Shown one piece after another: positions 8,299 through 17,391 of a DNA stretch of 64,000 nt. Under the pieces are notes generated by a model, which was given only the letters and a program-made list of their open reading frames with translations, made no database searches and was not told the origin of the DNA. Numbering within the stretch: the first letter of the stretch is position 1; each line of letters opens with the position of its first letter. The stretch is from Hyphomicrobiales bacterium (GTDB taxonomy: Bacteria > Pseudomonadota > Alphaproteobacteria > Rhizobiales > Kaistiaceae), in the NCBI GenBank assembly GCA_017305635.1, contig JAFKKF010000008.1, positions 124,001 to 188,000 of the forward strand, given 5' to 3'. The position numbers and the translations under genes were made by a program.

Positions 8299-8903
8299 TT
8301 CAGGCCGTCCTCGCCGACCACCTCGGCGACCTTCAGGCCGCCGAGGCGGGCATGCAGGCGGCCGCGCGTGGCGAAGGCCCAGACGATCACCACCTCGTCG
8401 GCGCGCGGCGCGTCGGTGAAGGTCGCCGTGATGGTGTCGTAGTGGGAGCGCACGTAGAGCGCATCCTTGAAGGCGAGCGGGACGTCGATAGCCGCGCCGG
8501 GACCGGCGACCTTGCCGGTCGACGGCACCCAGGCCTTGCCGCCGCCGATCGCCCGGCGCACCGGGTCGGCGGCGAACTGGGTGAGGAAGGCATTGCCGTG
8601 CTCGTATTCGCCGAGGGCGCCGACGAGGCAGGCCTTGCCGTAGCTCTCGACCTTGCGGCTGCCGATGGCCTCGACAGCGCGCCGCCCGAACTCGGCGCCG
8701 AGCTTGTCGGAATTGGCGACGATCTCCGAGAGGTCGGCGCTGTAGCGGCCGGCATAGGGATTGTGGATGGCGGCGGCGATGACGAATTTCGCGAGGCTGT
8801 CGCCGTCCGCGGGCTCGCCGGTCTCGTTGGCGAGGGTCTCCTCGCTCTGGCAGAACCACTTCCGGATGCGATATCCGGCAAAGGCGGAGGGGGCGGCAGG
8901 CAT
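8295..8903 (-). CDS. AA_synth (PF06684) family protein
   Basis: A 202-residue protein of the family called amino acid synthesis proteins. Characteristic blocks are I-R-K-W near residue 12, V-I-A-A-A-I-H-N-P-Y-A-G-R, V-E-S-Y-G-K-A, G-E-Y-E-H-G-N-A, I-G-G-G-K-A and the C-terminal D-V-P-L-A-F-K-D-A. The biochemical function of the family is not well established; members are often found in catabolic operons for amides and related compounds. Here it lies between a GntR gene and two SDR genes, divergent from a CUT2 importer and amide-hydrolase genes, which fits that pattern. Confidence 0.8.
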   Translation of the reverse strand: MPAAPSAFAGYRIRKWFCQSEETLANETGEPADGDSLAKFVIAAAIHNPYAGRYSADLSEIVANSDKLGAEFGRRAVEAIGSRKVESYGKACLVGALGEYEHGNAFLTQFAADPVRRAIGGGKAWVPSTGKVAGPGAAIDVPLAFKDALYVRSHYDTITATFTDAPRADEVVIVWAFATRGRLHARLGGLKVAEVVGEDGLK

Positions 8904-8949
8904 GTCGGCTGTTCCTCTGGATGGCCCGGATGGGCCGGGCAGGCTTCTG

Positions 8950-9660
8950 TCAGGGCTGTTCGGGAGCGGCGTTCACGCCGTTGAGGCGATGCTCGTCTCC
9001 GCTGAAGTCGAGCATGTCCATGAGCGCCTGGTGGCTGGCGCGGACGTGGTCGCGCATCAGCCGCTCCGCGGTCGCCCCGTCGCGCGCCTCGATGACGTGC
9101 AGGATGCTCTGGTGCTCGCGGTCCGACTGCGGCAGGCGCCCGGAGCGCCGCACCGACAGGTGGACGAAGCGCGTGTAGAGAAGCTGGTTCATCAGCATCC
9201 GGTATTGCTGCATGAGCTTGGCATTGCCGGCGCCGCGCATGATCAGGTCGTGGTACTCGTGCACCAGCGCGACGTAGCGGTCGAAGTCGCCGTCGCCGAC
9301 CGCGCGCTCGGACCGGCGGACGTTCTCGCGCAGCTGGTCGAGCTCGGGGATCTCGCCGCGATTGGCGAAGAGGCGCGCGGCGGCACCCTCCAGAATCTCC
9401 TTCACCTCGAAGAGCTCGTTGATCTCACGCCGCGAGGGCGCCGCGACGAAGGTGCCGACGCGCGGCTTGGTGACGATCAGGCCCTCGGCCTGGAGCTGCT
9501 TCAGCGCTTCGCGCACCGGGGTGCGGCTGGCGCCGAATTCCTGCGCCAGCGCCGTCTCGGAAAGGGCCGCGCCGGGGACGAGGTCGCCATGCGCGATGCG
9601 CTCGCGCAGCTGGTCCGCCACCCGCTCCTGAACCCCGCGTCTGACCTTCACGGACGACAC
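8950..9660 (-). CDS. GntR/FCD transcriptional regulator
   Basis: A 236-residue regulator with a winged-helix domain (residues 5-70, with S-R-T-P-V-R-E-A-L-K-Q-L in the recognition helix) and a C-terminal FCD domain with scattered His metal/ligand residues (H-E-Y-H-D-L, R-E-H-Q-S-I, R-D-H-V-R). It is the first gene of the leftward operon and is divergent from the CUT2 importer. The shared 246-base gap carries a perfect TCTTGCATGCAAGA palindrome and several CATGCAA half-sites, the obvious operators. It most likely represses both directions until the imported substrate or an intermediate binds. Confidence 0.9.
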   Translation of the reverse strand: MSSVKVRRGVQERVADQLRERIAHGDLVPGAALSETALAQEFGASRTPVREALKQLQAEGLIVTKPRVGTFVAAPSRREINELFEVKEILEGAAARLFANRGEIPELDQLRENVRRSERAVGDGDFDRYVALVHEYHDLIMRGAGNAKLMQQYRMLMNQLLYTRFVHLSVRRSGRLPQSDREHQSILHVIEARDGATAERLMRDHVRASHQALMDMLDFSGDEHRLNGVNAAPEQP

Positions 9661-9696
9661 CTCCCCAAATCACCGGCAGCATTTTCCCGCCATCGG

Positions 9697-9880
9697 TCTT
9701 GCATGCAAGAGAAAATCCATGATGCATGCAAGACAGGGGCGGAAGGTGACCGTTTTGTACGCACTATGTGCAGCATCATGACCAACAAAGGGTCATTGAC
9801 ATGCAAACAGGGCCTCATAAGATGCCTCGTACCATGCAAGAGGGGGGCTTGGAATGCAACACCGTCCCACTTGGCATGCA
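9697..9880. promoter_or_regulatory. Operator array of TTGCATGCAA-like sites in a divergent promoter
   Basis: The gap between the GntR gene and the CUT2 binding-protein gene holds TCTTGCATGCAAGA (9697-9710, perfect palindrome), TGCATGCAAGA (9723-9733), and CATGCAA-type half-sites at about 9800, 9833, 9853 and 9874. A promoter-like TTGACA (9796-9801), 16-base spacer and TAAGAT (9818-9823) faces right, and one half-site overlaps its -35. Repression by the adjacent GntR protein is inferred from the position and number of sites. Confidence 0.65.
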
Positions 9881-9906
9881 CGCAAACCGTCGGGAGAATC
9901 GTGCAC

Positions 9907-10995
9907 ATGAGACGCCCAGTTTCGATCGCCGCGCTGGCGGCGCTTTCCCTATTCGTCGGCCATGCCGCGCAGGCCGCCGAGCAGACGCAGCGGGTGGACG
10001 GCGTTTCCGTCGACCTGATGGAGGACGCAAAGACCGCCGTTGACACGTCGGCCTTCGCCAAGAAGCCGCCCTACAAGATCGCCACGCTGACCCAGGGCCC
10101 GATCAACGGCTGGGGCCTGACGCTCGACACGACCCTTGCCTACCTCGCCTCGCAGGACAAGGACGTCGGCGACCTCATCGTCGTTCCGACCCAGGCGAGC
10201 GTCGATCGTGAAATCTCCGCCATGGAGAACACGATAAAGCTGAAGCCCGACCTGATCATCCTCGAGCCGCTGAGCTCGGCGGCGCTCGCCGCCTCGGTCG
10301 CGCGCGCGGTAGCCGCCGGCATCCCGGTCGTCGCCTGCGCCGACGGCGTCGAGGGCAAGCCCTACACGACCTACGGCGACGTCGACCTCTACCGCGCCGG
10401 CTACGAGGCGGCTAAGGCGCTGGCCGAGGGCCTTGGCGGCAAGGGCAACGTCATCCTCATCAACGGCATTCCGGGCGTCGATGCCGCCGAAGTCTGGAAG
10501 TCGGCGGCCGAGGAGGTCTTCGCCAAGTACCCGGATATCAAGATCGTCGGCAACGAATACGGCAACTGGTCGATCCCGACGTCCAAGGAGAAGGCGACGG
10601 CGCTGCTCGCCGCCAATCCGCAGATCGACGGCGTGTTCGGCGGTGGCTCCGAGGGCGCTATCGGCGCGCTGCTCGCCTTCAAGCAGGCGGGCCGCGCCCA
10701 GCCGCAATATGCGACCGTCTCGCCGCTCAACGGCTGGCTGCGCCTGGCCATGGAGGAGAAGGTGAAGTTCACCGCCTGGCCGCAGCCGGCTGCCCTCGAG
10801 GCCAAGTACTGCTTCGAGGCCGGCATGAAGATCCTGCGCGGCGAGCCGGTGATGAAGTTCACCCACATTCCCGAAGAGGTGATCACCGACGCCAACGCCA
10901 AGGATCACTACGTTCCCGAGCTGAACGACGATTTCAGCGTCCCTCCGGCGGCGCCGCTTGACGTCTATGTCAAGGCGGGCTTCGGGCGGAAGTGA
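9907..10995 (+). CDS. CUT2-type ABC transporter substrate-binding protein
   Basis: A 362-residue periplasmic binding protein of the ribose/galactose type. An N-terminal signal peptide (R-R-P followed by a hydrophobic run and A-Q-A-A) precedes two Rossmann-like lobes; D-L-I-I-L-E-P, G-I-P-V-V-A and G-N-V-I-L-I-N-G-I-P-G are typical strands. ATG 9907 has GGGAG about ten bases upstream. It is first in a tightly coupled operon with one double ATPase and two permeases. The substrate is unknown; downstream hydrolases suggest an amide-bearing or cyclic compound rather than a simple sugar. Confidence 0.92.
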   Translation: MRRPVSIAALAALSLFVGHAAQAAEQTQRVDGVSVDLMEDAKTAVDTSAFAKKPPYKIATLTQGPINGWGLTLDTTLAYLASQDKDVGDLIVVPTQASVDREISAMENTIKLKPDLIILEPLSSAALAASVARAVAAGIPVVACADGVEGKPYTTYGDVDLYRAGYEAAKALAEGLGGKGNVILINGIPGVDAAEVWKSAAEEVFAKYPDIKIVGNEYGNWSIPTSKEKATALLAANPQIDGVFGGGSEGAIGALLAFKQAGRAQPQYATVSPLNGWLRLAMEEKVKFTAWPQPAALEAKYCFEAGMKILRGEPVMKFTHIPEEVITDANAKDHYVPELNDDFSVPPAAPLDVYVKAGFGRK

Positions 10996-12548
10996 ACGCG
11001 GCCGCGACCAGCGGAAAGGCGGCGCCGGGAGAACCGGCGCCGCTCCTTCGCCTGACGGGAATACGGAAGTCGTTTTCCGGAGTGCCGGCGCTCCGCGACG
11101 TCCGCTTCGAGTTGCGGTCGGGCGAGGTGCATGCCATTGCCGGCGAGAACGGCGCCGGCAAGTCGACGCTCATCAAGATAATCAGCGGCGCCTATACGCC
11201 GGACGCCGGCACCATCGAAATCCGCGGCGAGGCTTTCTCGACGCTGTCGCCGCGCCAGGCGCGCGCTCTCGGCGTCGCGGTGGTCTATCAGGAATTCAAC
11301 CTGCTCCCCTATCTCACCGTCGCCGAGAACATGTTCCTCGGCGATCTGCCCGGCGGCCGCATCGGATATTCCGCGCGCAGGGCGACCGAGCGAGCCGCGG
11401 CGATCCTCGACCGCCTCGGCTCGAAGCTCGATCCGACCCGCCTGGTCAGCGAACTGACGGTGGCCGAACAGCAGCTCGTCGAGATCGGCGCTGCGCTCGC
11501 GCTCGACGCGCAGGTCATCATCATGGACGAGCCCTCGACCGTCCTCGACAATGACGAGCTCGCCGTCCTCCACGACGTCGTCCGCCGGTTGCGCAGGGAG
11601 GGACGCGGGATCATCTATATCTCGCACCGGCTCGACGAGGTGCTCGGCCTTGCCGATCGCGTCACCGTCTTCAAGGACGGCGAATACGTCCTGACGGTGC
11701 CGACGAGCGAGATGACCCATGACTCGCTCATCCGCGCCATGATCGGCCGCGATCTCGTCGACTTCTTCCCCGACCGCTCCGGCGAGCGGGACGCGAAGCC
11801 GCTCCTGGCCGTCGACGGCCTGACCGTCCCGAAGAAGATTTTCGGCGTCTCGCTCGGCGTGCGGCCGGGCGAGATCGTCGGCGTCGCCGGCCTCGGCGGC
11901 AGCGGCAAGACCACGCTCTGCCGGGCGCTCGTCGGGCTCGAGGAGCGGGCTGCCGGCACGATCCGCATCGGCGGCGAAGCCGCGCCCTCGACCCCGCGTG
12001 CCTGTGCCCGCGCCGGTCTGGTGATGGTGCCCGAGGACCGCAAGGCGCACGGCGTCTTCGCCGGCCATTCCCTCGCCTTCAACCTGACCATCTCGGCGCT
12101 CTCTCGCCTGAAGAGCCTGTTACTCATCTCGCCGCCGAGGGAGCGCGCGCTGGTCGATCGCGCCATGGCGGAATTCGACGTTCGCCCGCGCAATCCGGCA
12201 CTCGACATCACCAAGCTCAGCGGCGGCAACCAGCAGAAGGTCGTCCTCGGCCGCTGGCTCTCCGGCGAGCCGCGGGTGATCGTCCTCGACGAGCCGACGC
12301 GCGGCGTCGACGTCGGCGCCAAGAGCGAGATCTATCGCCTGGTCGAGCGCTTCGCCACGGGCGGGGCCGCCGTGCTGATCGCCTCCTCCGATGTCACCGA
12401 GCTGCTCGGCATGTGCGACCGTATCGTCGTCTTCCACCAGGGACGCCTGGTGGCCGACATTCCACGGTCGGAGGCGACGGAAGAAGGGATCATCCGCGCG
12501 GCCACCATCGCCCCGACGGTTTCCGGAAACGTGCGAGTGGCCGCGTGA
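10992..12548 (+). CDS. CUT2 ABC transporter ATPase with two nucleotide-binding domains
   Basis: A 518-residue RbsA/MglA-type ATPase. Domain 1 has G-E-N-G-A-G-K-S-T and I-I-M-D-E-P-S; its signature is the usual degenerate L-T-V-A-E-Q-Q. Domain 2 has G-L-G-G-S-G-K-T-T, L-S-G-G-N-Q-Q-K and I-V-L-D-E-P-T. The start is a GTG at 10992 overlapping the binding-protein stop (GTGA). It powers the importer formed with the two downstream permeases. Confidence 0.94.
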   Translation: MNAAATSGKAAPGEPAPLLRLTGIRKSFSGVPALRDVRFELRSGEVHAIAGENGAGKSTLIKIISGAYTPDAGTIEIRGEAFSTLSPRQARALGVAVVYQEFNLLPYLTVAENMFLGDLPGGRIGYSARRATERAAAILDRLGSKLDPTRLVSELTVAEQQLVEIGAALALDAQVIIMDEPSTVLDNDELAVLHDVVRRLRREGRGIIYISHRLDEVLGLADRVTVFKDGEYVLTVPTSEMTHDSLIRAMIGRDLVDFFPDRSGERDAKPLLAVDGLTVPKKIFGVSLGVRPGEIVGVAGLGGSGKTTLCRALVGLEERAAGTIRIGGEAAPSTPRACARAGLVMVPEDRKAHGVFAGHSLAFNLTISALSRLKSLLLISPPRERALVDRAMAEFDVRPRNPALDITKLSGGNQQKVVLGRWLSGEPRVIVLDEPTRGVDVGAKSEIYRLVERFATGGAAVLIASSDVTELLGMCDRIVVFHQGRLVADIPRSEATEEGIIRAATIAPTVSGNVRVAA

Positions 12549-13528
12549 CCGCCGTTCCGGGCACGATCGGAGGTACGGCAGGGAGCGACCGCGCGCTGCG
12601 ATGGATGCGGCGCAACGGCGCGGCGCTCCTCATCTACGCAATCGTCGTCGTCTTCGTCGTCGTCGCCTCGATCCTCTCGCCGACCTTCCGCGACGTCTCC
12701 AACCTGATGGACGTGCTGCGCCAGTCCACCGTCCTCGGCCTCGTCACCATCGGGCAGCTTTTCGTCATGCTCGCCGGCGGCATCGACATGTCGGTCGGCA
12801 TGATCGCCCGCGTCGTCGGCCTCGGCATTGCCGTCGCGATGACGACGCTCGGCGTGCCCCCGCTCGCCGCCATCCCGCTGGCGCTCCTCGCCGGCACGCT
12901 GATCGGCCTTGCCAACGGCGTCGTCGTCGCCCGCTTCAGCGCACAACCCTTCATCGCCACCCTCGGCATGATGGGCATCCTCTACGGCGTCGCCCTCGCG
13001 ATCAGCAACGGCCCGACCAAGATGGTCCCGATCGTGATGCTGTCGATCTACGACACCAGCTTCGGCCCGGTTCCGGCGGCCGTGATCGCCATGGCGGTCA
13101 TCTGGGCGCTCGCCTGGTGGATCCTGCGCGCCACCCGCTTCGGCCGCGGTATCTACGCCGTCGGCGGCTCGCCCAAGGTCGCGCGCCTTGCCGGCCTCGG
13201 CGGCGAGCGGATCATCATGGCGACCTATGCCATATCGGGCCTGGTCAGCGCCGCCGGCGGCATATTCCTCATCGCCCGCTCCGGCGTCGGCAACCCGAAC
13301 ATGGCGATCGGCCTCGAGTTCCAGTCGATCGTCGCCGCCGCGATCGGCGGCATCAGCCTCTATGGCGGCCGCGGATCGGTCGTCGGCGCGCTTGGCGCGG
13401 TGATCCTGATCTCGGTGATCTCGAACCTCTTCGACCTGTTCCAGATCAGCGCCTATTACCAGGACCTGACCCTCGGGCTGATCGTCGTGCTGGCCGTGGC
13501 CATCCACCGGAAGGACGGCGCGCGATGA
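12545..13528 (+). CDS. CUT2 ABC transporter permease
   Basis: A 327-residue RbsC-like membrane protein with about eight to ten hydrophobic helices and the family motif L-A-G-G-I-D-M-S-V-G near residue 78; the G-R-G-I-Y-A-V-G-G cytoplasmic coupling loop is present near residue 200. The GTG start at 12545 overlaps the ATPase stop. A second, different permease follows, so the channel is probably a heterodimer. Confidence 0.92.
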   Translation: MTAVPGTIGGTAGSDRALRWMRRNGAALLIYAIVVVFVVVASILSPTFRDVSNLMDVLRQSTVLGLVTIGQLFVMLAGGIDMSVGMIARVVGLGIAVAMTTLGVPPLAAIPLALLAGTLIGLANGVVVARFSAQPFIATLGMMGILYGVALAISNGPTKMVPIVMLSIYDTSFGPVPAAVIAMAVIWALAWWILRATRFGRGIYAVGGSPKVARLAGLGGERIIMATYAISGLVSAAGGIFLIARSGVGNPNMAIGLEFQSIVAAAIGGISLYGGRGSVVGALGAVILISVISNLFDLFQISAYYQDLTLGLIVVLAVAIHRKDGAR

Positions 13529-14520
13529 GCGAGAGCATCGCCCTCGATCGCGCCGCCGCATCGTCGCGGGCGACGACGCTCCGCGCCCGCGTCCTCGACT
13601 GGCTTTCGCAATATGCCGCCTTCGGGGCGATCGTCGTCACGCTCCTCGTCGCCGCCGTGATGGCGCCCGCCTTCTTCTCGCCCGGCAACATCCGCGCCGT
13701 GCTCATCCAGACGGCGATCCTCGGCATCGTCGTCCTCGGCCAGACCGTGGCGCTGATCGCGCGCGGGCTCGACATGTCGGTCTCGGCGACCATGACCTTC
13801 GCCGCGGTGCTCGTCGGCGAATCGGCATCGAGCGGCAATTTCGGTCTGCTTGCGGCGCAGCTCGCCATCCTCGTCGTTTGCGTCGGCCTCGCCAACGGGC
13901 TCCTGGTGACGTGGCGGCAGGTGCCGCCCTTCGTCGCGACCTTCGCGCTTCTCATCGTCGTCGACGGTGCGCGCCTCGCCTATACCCACGGGCAATCGGC
14001 CAACTCCGCGCCGGAATGGCTGGCGCAGATCGGCTCGGGTTCGCTCGCCGGCGTGCCGATCCCGGTTCTGATCTGGCTGGCGCTGCTCGCGATCCTGTTC
14101 GTGGCGCTGGCGCTGACATCCTGGGGACGCTGGCTCTATGCCGTCGGCTCCAACCGTGAATCGGCGCGCCACGCCGGCATACCGGTCAATGCGGTGGTCA
14201 TGTCGACCTTCTTCGTGACCGCCCTCGCGGCCATGGGGGCGGGCGTGCTGCAGGCCGGCTACGTCGGTTACATCGACAACACCCTCGGCGCCAACTATGG
14301 CCTCAACTCCATGGCCGCCGCCATCATCGGCGGCGTCGCCTTCACCGGCGGGCGCGGCGGCGTCATCGGCTCGGCCATGGGCGCCCTCCTCCTCACCATC
14401 CTCGTCAACCTCCTCGTCGTCATGGGCCTCGACCTCTTCTGGCAGCGCATCGTGCAGGGGGCCGTGCTGGTCATCGCCGTGGTCATCCAGGGATTGCGCT
14501 CGCGCGCCGAGCAGTCGTGA
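13525..14520 (+). CDS. CUT2 ABC transporter permease
   Basis: A 331-residue RbsC-like permease, paired with the preceding one. Multiple hydrophobic segments are visible, with I-A-R-G-L-D-M-S-V-S in the conserved third-helix region and G-R-W-L-Y-A-V-G-S-N as the ATPase-coupling loop. Its ATG overlaps the previous stop (ATGA). It closes the transporter part of the operon; the alpha/beta hydrolase gene begins 27 bases later in the same direction. Confidence 0.92.
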   Translation: MSESIALDRAAASSRATTLRARVLDWLSQYAAFGAIVVTLLVAAVMAPAFFSPGNIRAVLIQTAILGIVVLGQTVALIARGLDMSVSATMTFAAVLVGESASSGNFGLLAAQLAILVVCVGLANGLLVTWRQVPPFVATFALLIVVDGARLAYTHGQSANSAPEWLAQIGSGSLAGVPIPVLIWLALLAILFVALALTSWGRWLYAVGSNRESARHAGIPVNAVVMSTFFVTALAAMGAGVLQAGYVGYIDNTLGANYGLNSMAAAIIGGVAFTGGRGGVIGSAMGALLLTILVNLLVVMGLDLFWQRIVQGAVLVIAVVIQGLRSRAEQS

Positions 14521-14547
14521 TCCCTGGCAGCAAGTCGTGAAAGAGAA

Positions 14548-15441
14548 ATGCCAAGTTCCGCAATGAGCCTGCAAGCGAATCAAAAGAAACTGTCTTCCTT
14601 CCGTCGGTTCTCGTCATCGCGTCCGGGTATCAGCTACCTCGACGTTCCGGCACGTGCGGGGAGGGAAGGGGCCCTGCCCCTTCTCCTCCTGCACGGCGTC
14701 GGGAGCTCGTCCGATACCTGGAGCGAATTGCTGCCTCTCCTCGACGGCCGGCGGGTCGTCGCGCCGGACTATCGCGGGCACGGCGCGTCGGAGATCGCGC
14801 CGCTTCCCTACGCCATGGACGATTTCGTCGACGACGCCTTCCGGCTCCTCGACGAGCTGAAGATCGCGGCCGCCCATGTTGCCGGCTTCTCGATCGGCGC
14901 CCTCTTCGCCGAGCGCATGGCGATCCTGCGGCCGCAACGCGTCGCGACGCTTGTCCTCCTCAATTCCATCGCCGACCGCACCCTCGCGCAGAGGGAGCGT
15001 GCCGCGGCGCGCCACCAGCTCATCGCCTCGACGCCCCCCGCCGAGCTCGCGTCCGGCTCGGCGGCGCGCTGGTTCACGCCGGCTTTCCGTGAGGCCAATC
15101 CGAAGCTGGTCGGGGATGAGGTCGGCATCGTGTCTGCGATTGCCCACGCCCCCTATGCTTCGTCCTATGGTGTCCTCGTGGAGAACGACCTGATCGACGC
15201 CGTCGGCGCCATCGAGTGTCCGACGCTGATCATCACGGGCGAATTGGACGAGGGCTCGACGCCGGCCATGTCGCGGGCGCTCGCCGAACGCATTGCCGGT
15301 TCGCGGCTGGTGATCGTGCCGGGCGTCAAGCACTACATCCACATCGAGCGGCCCGCCGCCATCGCCAGCGAGGTGAATGCCTTCCTCGCGGCGCGCGAGC
15401 CGGCCGAGGAAGCTGGGCCAACCGCCGCGACGCGGCGCTGA
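14548..15441 (+). CDS. Alpha/beta hydrolase
   Basis: A 297-residue alpha/beta-fold hydrolase. The oxyanion motif is H-G-V-G-S (49-53), the nucleophile Ser115 lies in G-F-S-I-G, the likely acid is Asp234 (G-E-L-D-E-G) and the His is His262 (V-K-H-Y). It resembles the 3-oxoadipate enol-lactonase/haloperoxidase-like group, but the substrate is unknown. A second Met at 14563 is an alternative start. It lies in the importer operon with a deacetylase-like enzyme and an asparaginase, so ester, lactone or amide hydrolysis of the imported compound is likely. Confidence 0.85.
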   Translation: MPSSAMSLQANQKKLSSFRRFSSSRPGISYLDVPARAGREGALPLLLLHGVGSSSDTWSELLPLLDGRRVVAPDYRGHGASEIAPLPYAMDDFVDDAFRLLDELKIAAAHVAGFSIGALFAERMAILRPQRVATLVLLNSIADRTLAQRERAAARHQLIASTPPAELASGSAARWFTPAFREANPKLVGDEVGIVSAIAHAPYASSYGVLVENDLIDAVGAIECPTLIITGELDEGSTPAMSRALAERIAGSRLVIVPGVKHYIHIERPAAIASEVNAFLAAREPAEEAGPTAATRR

Positions 15442-15460
15442 ACGGGAAGGGAGCGCTCCC

Positions 15461-16372
15461 ATGAAAGACATCAAGGTTACCTTCGGGGTCGACGTCGATG
15501 CGGTCGCCGGCTGGCTCGGCTCCTATGGCGGAGAGGATTCGCTGCAGGATATCCAGCGCGGCCTCTGGGCCGGCGAGGTCGGCCTGCCGCGGCTCGTCAA
15601 GCTCTTCGGCCGCTACGGCATCAGGTCGACGTTCTTCTTTCCCGGCCATTCCATCGAGACCTTCCCGCGCCAGACCGAGATGGTGGTGAAGGCGGGCCAT
15701 GAGGTCGGCGCGCATGGCTATTCGCACGAGAACCCGCGCAGCCTGTCGGTGGAGCAGGAAGAGGCGGTGATCGGGAAATCGATCGAGCTGATCGAGAAGG
15801 TCACCGGCAAGAAGCCGACCGGCTACATCGCCCCCTGGGGGGAGATGTCGCGCATCACCACCGACCTCCTCCTCAAGAACGGCTTCGAATACGACCGCAC
15901 CCAGGTGTTGCACGACTTCCAGCCGTTCTACGCCCGCACCGGCGATCAGTGGACGGTTATCGACTTCTCCAAGAAGGCGGAGGAGTGGATGAGGCCGCTC
16001 GTCCGCGGCAAGGAGATCAACCTGGTCAGCATCCCCTTCAACTGGTACCTCGACGACCTGCCGCCGATGATGTTCGTCAAGTCGAGCCCCAACTCGTTCG
16101 GCTTCACCAATCCGCGCGACATCGAGGAGCTCTGGCGCGACCAGTTCGACTGGGTCTATCGCGAATACGACTATGCGATCTTCCCGGTCTGCCTCCATCC
16201 CGACGTCGCCGGCCGGCCGCAGGTGCTCCTCATGCTCGAGCGGCTGATCGAGCACATGGCCGGCAAGCCCGGCGTCACCTTCGACACCTGTCACAACCTC
16301 CAGCGCGACTTCCGCAAGCGCTTCCCCTTCGAGACCGACAGCAAGTATCCTTTCGACCGCGGCATCGCCTGA
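15461..16372 (+). CDS. Polysaccharide-deacetylase (NodB-fold) family amidohydrolase
   Basis: A 303-residue NodB-homology enzyme without a signal peptide, so cytoplasmic. Asp11/Asp13 (G-V-D-V-D) and His85/His89 (H-G-Y-S-H) match the metal site spacing of the HpPgdA/PuuE branch, which includes allantoinase PuuE and, as I recall, cyclic-imide hydrolases. W-A-G-E-V-G and F-F-F-P-G-H-S support this branch over true chitin or peptidoglycan deacetylases. GGGAAGGGAG precedes ATG 15461. With an asparaginase just downstream, ring opening of a cyclic amide or imide is a reasonable inference; it is not proven by sequence. Confidence 0.85.
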   Translation: MKDIKVTFGVDVDAVAGWLGSYGGEDSLQDIQRGLWAGEVGLPRLVKLFGRYGIRSTFFFPGHSIETFPRQTEMVVKAGHEVGAHGYSHENPRSLSVEQEEAVIGKSIELIEKVTGKKPTGYIAPWGEMSRITTDLLLKNGFEYDRTQVLHDFQPFYARTGDQWTVIDFSKKAEEWMRPLVRGKEINLVSIPFNWYLDDLPPMMFVKSSPNSFGFTNPRDIEELWRDQFDWVYREYDYAIFPVCLHPDVAGRPQVLLMLERLIEHMAGKPGVTFDTCHNLQRDFRKRFPFETDSKYPFDRGIA

Positions 16373-16386
16373 CCGGCGCTCCTGCC

Positions 16387-17379
16387 ATGGGCCGGCCGGT
16401 CATCGCCATCCTCGCCCTCGGCGGCACCATCGCCGCCGCCCCTCCCGAGCCGGGACGGGCGGCGACCATGGACCGCGACGCCGACGCGATCGTCCGGAGC
16501 GTCCCGGCGCTCGCCGCGATCGCCGACGTACGGCCGGAATCCTTCCGCCGGATCGGCTCCGCCGACCTCGGCTTCGCCGACATCGTCGCGCTGGCGAAGC
16601 GCATCGACGCGATCGCCGCCACGGTCGCCGGCGTCGTGGTCACGCAGGGCACCGATACGCTCGAGGAGACGAGCTTCCTCCTCGACCGCCTCGTCGCCTC
16701 GGACGTGCCGGTGGTGGTGACCGGCGCTATGCGGAACGCTGGCCTGCCGGGAGCGGATGGCCCCGCCAACCTGCTCGCCGCGGTGCGCGTCGCCGCGAGT
16801 CCGCTCGCCCGCGCCGCCGGCACCCTCGTCGTCATGAACGACGAGATTCATCTCGGGCGCTTCGTGCGCAAGGCCCACGCTACCTCGCCGGCGACTTTCG
16901 AGTCGCGGCCGCTCGGGCCGATAGGCTGGGTCGCCGAGGGCCATGTCCGCATGCCGCTCGCTCCGCGCACGCGTCCGCGCCGCTTTGCCCTCGACGTGGG
17001 CGTGGCGGTGCCGCAGGTGGCGCTCCTCAAGATGTCGCTGGGCGATTCGCCGACGCTGATCGAGCGGATCGACACCGGCACGTTTGCCGGCGCGGTGATC
17101 GAGACCTACGGCGCCGGGCACACCTCGCAGCGCGTGCTCGACGCGCTGGCCGGGCTCGCGGTGCGCATGCCGACGGTCTTCGCATCGCGGACGGGCGCCG
17201 GCGAGGTCCATACCTCGACCTGCGATTTCCCGGGCTCGGAGCTGCGGCTCCTGGAACGCGGCCTGATCCCCGCGGTCGCGCTGGACGGGCTGAAGGCGCG
17301 GCTCTTGCTGACCCTGGCGCTGGCCGGCGGCCTGGAGGCGCAACACTTGAGGGACGAATTCGCGGCAGCGGTGCTCTAG
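16387..17379 (+). CDS. L-asparaginase/glutaminase-family amidase
   Basis: A 330-residue class I/II asparaginase-fold enzyme that hydrolyses a side-chain amide to acid and ammonia. The first signature is L-G-G-T-I-A with Thr14 as nucleophile; the second is V-T-Q-G-T-D-T-L-E-E-T with Thr89 and Asp90; the Lys follows in R-F-V-R-K. No signal peptide is present. ATG 16387 is 15 bases after the deacetylase-like gene. As last gene of the importer operon it may act on the half-amide released by the upstream enzymes rather than on asparagine. Confidence 0.88.
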   Translation: MGRPVIAILALGGTIAAAPPEPGRAATMDRDADAIVRSVPALAAIADVRPESFRRIGSADLGFADIVALAKRIDAIAATVAGVVVTQGTDTLEETSFLLDRLVASDVPVVVTGAMRNAGLPGADGPANLLAAVRVAASPLARAAGTLVVMNDEIHLGRFVRKAHATSPATFESRPLGPIGWVAEGHVRMPLAPRTRPRRFALDVGVAVPQVALLKMSLGDSPTLIERIDTGTFAGAVIETYGAGHTSQRVLDALAGLAVRMPTVFASRTGAGEVHTSTCDFPGSELRLLERGLIPAVALDGLKARLLLTLALAGGLEAQHLRDEFAAAVL

Positions 17380-17391
17380 GGGCACGCGGCT

